Shown here: positions 61,532-64,000 of the stretch, piece by piece
How the letters are laid out: every line of letters begins with the position of its first letter
Numbering within the stretch: position 1 is the stretch's first letter
DNA from: Tritrichomonas musculus
Lineage: Eukaryota; Parabasalia; Tritrichomonadida; Tritrichomonadidae
DNA: 64,000 bases
Direction: 5' to 3'
Assembly: GCA_039105265.1 (NCBI GenBank)
Contig: JAPFFF010000008.1
Span: 868,001-932,000 of the forward strand
Translations under genes and position numbers: made by a program
Notes under the pieces: model-generated
The model's input: the letters and a program-made list of their open reading frames with translations, nothing else
Databases searched by the model: none
What the model was told of the DNA's origin: nothing

Positions 61532-61890
61532 TCAAGCTATTTCAATTAGCATTTTGTCAAGGAGTTCACATAAAGATTTAACTCTATCTTGCCATCCAGG
61601 TTGAAAACTGGTCATTTCTCCTTCAATTTGATGCTTAATGTCATCAAAATTTTTCAAAGCTTCAGATACGTTGGCAATTTTTATGAGATTATCAACACAT
61701 TCTTTACTTGCGGTTAAATAGTAAGAGATTTTGTTCCATATTTGATCGTATTCATTTTCAAATGCTTGCAGCTTTGATTTTTTGTCTTCATAAATTTTTA
61801 GATCTCTTTTAAAACTTCAAATTCTTATTTAATGAGTTATGATTTTCTTTTGTAAAAACAAGATCATCAAGTTGTTTTGATTGAAACAAA
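61532..61890 (-). pseudogene. Coiled-coil protein remnant
   Basis: Two successive frames read as helical coiled-coil protein: first FQSKQLDDLVFTKENHNSLN, then after one frame change near 61825, KRDLKIYEDKKSKLQAFENE and QIWNKISYYLTASKECVDNL through to WQDRVKSLCELLDKMLIEIA and TGA at 61532. There is no ATG at the beginning. The charge pattern and the conserved-looking Trp residues suggest a BAR-like or SNARE-like helical bundle, but I cannot assign it. GC content exceeds that of the surroundings. Confidence 0.45.
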
Positions 61891-64000
61891 AAAAATAGTC
61901 TATAAATATTCTATTAATCATTATTTTATTTTTTTTAATTTTATTAAATTATAAATTGATATATTAATCAAAAATTTGTCGAGTTAAAATTAAGATATTA
62001 GCAAATAAATTTGCTAAATCATTTTTGACCAAATACTAATTCAAAAAAAAAGAAATTTTCAATGGCTCAATACGATAAATTTAAAATTCTTAACGTACAT
62101 TTTGGTTTTTATTCTTTTTATATGAAAACATGAAGCAATCAAAAGCAAAAAAATCAATTATAGAAATATAATAGATCGAATAGATCCGATATTTGGATAT
62201 ATAGGATAGTTTGCTAAGCTTATTACTAGAATTCAGATAATCATATACAACTTGGAAAGAAATTTATATTATTAAATGATAGTATCATTATTTATATACT
62301 CCAAAAATTAGGATTTCAGATTTTTAAATTACAAAAAGTTGGTAATTGCTAAAAAGAAATTACCTATTCTATTTAATTTCAAAATATTTGAGACCTAAAC
62401 AATAAACTTAAGTTGAATTTTTATAAATACTTTATAAGTTCACACGATTTTGGTACTAGCTCATCTTCTACTGCAAAAAATTGAAAAAAAAAAAAAACAA
62501 AGAATAATAATGAATAAAAACAATTTTCAAGAAATTATAATTATTTTTAATAATTACTTTTGATTTTTATCATTTATTTGCTATAATATTCTTTCTTATG
62601 GGTTTTCTTTTCAGAATCTTAAATTAATCATATTAATTTGCACAAATATATTAAAAATCAAGAGTTTTACTTTCAGAGGATTATTTTTAAATATAAATTT
62701 CATTTATAAAAATCAATATTTCAATTAAATTAAGCCAAAAAAAAATATTTTTTTTATTTTTATGTTTTGATGAATCATATTCAAAATATTGAAAAATAAT
62801 TCAATTTTGAAATAAAAGTTTATTTGTTGCATATATTAAGTTTTCTTCGACAAAATAATAATTATATAGTTTATATAATTTTAATATAAAATATCAAAAA
62901 CAATATCAAAAATATGGAAGAATCTATAGACCATTTAGTTTATGGGACATCCTCTCTATAGTACTGATCATATTAGGTAAAATGTTCATTTTAAAGGAAA
63001 ATCTGACAAAAAGACGTTAAGGGAAAAAATAATTTTATTTGCTTTTTTTCCAGCAAATAATGAATAATTTGATTTTTTAAGTAATAGCAAATTATCAACA
63101 AACTAACATGAGTTAAAATAACGGATGAAATGAACGTTTATAAATCCATACAAAAAGATATCAGGTTGGACGATCAAAAATAAAAGTCAATTAAAACAAT
63201 TAATTTTATGATTTGCGTGTTTAAAACAGATTGATTTAACAATATTGGGTATTTTTAGCCTATCCTAAATCGCTGGCGATGAGATAATTTGAATAAATAG
63301 TTTTTTTTTTTATAATCATTTTTATTTTGATAATATTTACTTAAATATCAATTATTTTATAGAAAAAGCAATGTAAAAATAAGGTTATCATTCCTTTTAT
63401 ATATTTCTATTATCAGCATTTCATAATTCTCAGTATATATGAAAATTGTTGGATTTTTTAAAAAAGTCATCAAAAATGAAATGTTCAATTTTATAACAGA
63501 AAATAAAAAAACTGCATAACAAAAAATATAATATATATGATTTAGAAATAAGATACTAGCATAATATAACTTTTTTAAATCCCTGTAATAATAAAAATGA
63601 AAATTTGTGTTTTTAATTGATTGCTTCTTGGAAGCAAAAACTTCTGGAATATTGATATTTAAGGTGAAAATTATATGCTCTATAGTATAATATTATTAAA
63701 TATAAAATTATATAGACGAAACATACGAATTAAAACAATTTCCAAATTTAAGTTTTCTGGAAGCAAAATATTGTCAATTGGAAAGTGGTGGTATGTTTAA
63801 ATATATAATTACTATATGATTAAATTTTAGTTAATTGGATAAAGAAACAATTAATATTTAAGTAATATTATCAAAATAAAAATGATTATAAAAAAAAAAC
63901 AGAGGCGCGAGAGCTGGTTGATTTCATTATTATCAAATTATAAAATAATATATATATATATATATATATCCTTCTCTATTATGATAGGATTTTAAATTAT
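61891..64000. other. 2.1-kb AT-rich terminal region
   Basis: No coding frame, RNA gene or structured repeat seen. It ends with a TA dinucleotide run at about 63948-63969. Confidence 0.5.

Noticed and set aside
1-64000. CRISPR arrays, prokaryotic operons, ribosome-binding sites and riboswitches
   Set aside because: The window is eukaryotic by gene content, intron and promoter signals; the tandem repeats seen lack the spacer structure of a CRISPR array.

Overview
The window looks like nuclear DNA of a parabasalid protist, most likely Tritrichomonas or a close relative. It is very AT-rich, and its gene families are the ones expanded in trichomonads: protein kinases, Sel1-repeat proteins, BspA-like leucine-rich-repeat proteins, papain-like proteases, fringe-like glycosyltransferases, half-size ABCA transporters and BTB/glycine-rich proteins. 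Genes are nearly all intronless. Many ATG codons lie 14-28 nt downstream of a TCAYW initiator (Inr)-like sequence, and eight stop codons overlap a TAAA, as trichomonad polyadenylation signals do. One gene carries a short intron whose 3' end matches the fused branch-point/acceptor motif of trichomonads. This assignment rests on family content and signals, not on a database search. Layout. 1-4.5 kb: an unrecognised gene split by a 761-bp inverted-repeat element, a palindromic repeat zone, and a BTB-like/coiled-coil/glycine-rich protein. 4.5-12.3 kb: a repeat-rich stretch with several MITE-like elements, a broken transglutaminase-like gene, a small UBE2Q-like E2 variant lacking its cysteine, and the C-terminal piece of a hAT transposase. 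12.3-21.1 kb: a kinase with Sel1 repeats, a NEK kinase with a repeat-rich tail, and a fringe-like glycosyltransferase. 21.8-30.3 kb: a start-less RCC1-like gene, a decayed GH3 beta-glucosidase, an Arb2-like protein, a tandem calponin-homology protein, and a mosaic of RCC1, kinase and BspA-like debris. 30.6-39.9 kb: an unknown protein, an amino-acid transporter, a half-size ABCA transporter, a start-less papain-like protease and a repeat-bearing surface-protein relic. 40-56.6 kb: a small unknown gene, tRNA-Met, a start-less GNAT copy ending in a 30-nt poly(A), an 862-bp element, a Sel1 pseudokinase, a BspA-like gene, a C39-like membrane peptidase, a pure Sel1 protein and the intron-containing kinase. 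57-64 kb: a CAMK-like kinase, an 860-bp inverted-repeat element with two small ORFs, a coiled-coil relic and AT-rich DNA. What links the genes is mostly family type. Signalling dominates: five kinases or pseudokinases, three of the long proteins with Sel1 arrays. The rest are surface and secreted functions and transport. There is no operon-like organisation. About a dozen coding segments are broken or lack a start codon. At least seven terminal-inverted-repeat elements are visible, with flanking repeats that suggest several different superfamilies. Some frameshifts near homopolymers could be assembly errors and are flagged as such.
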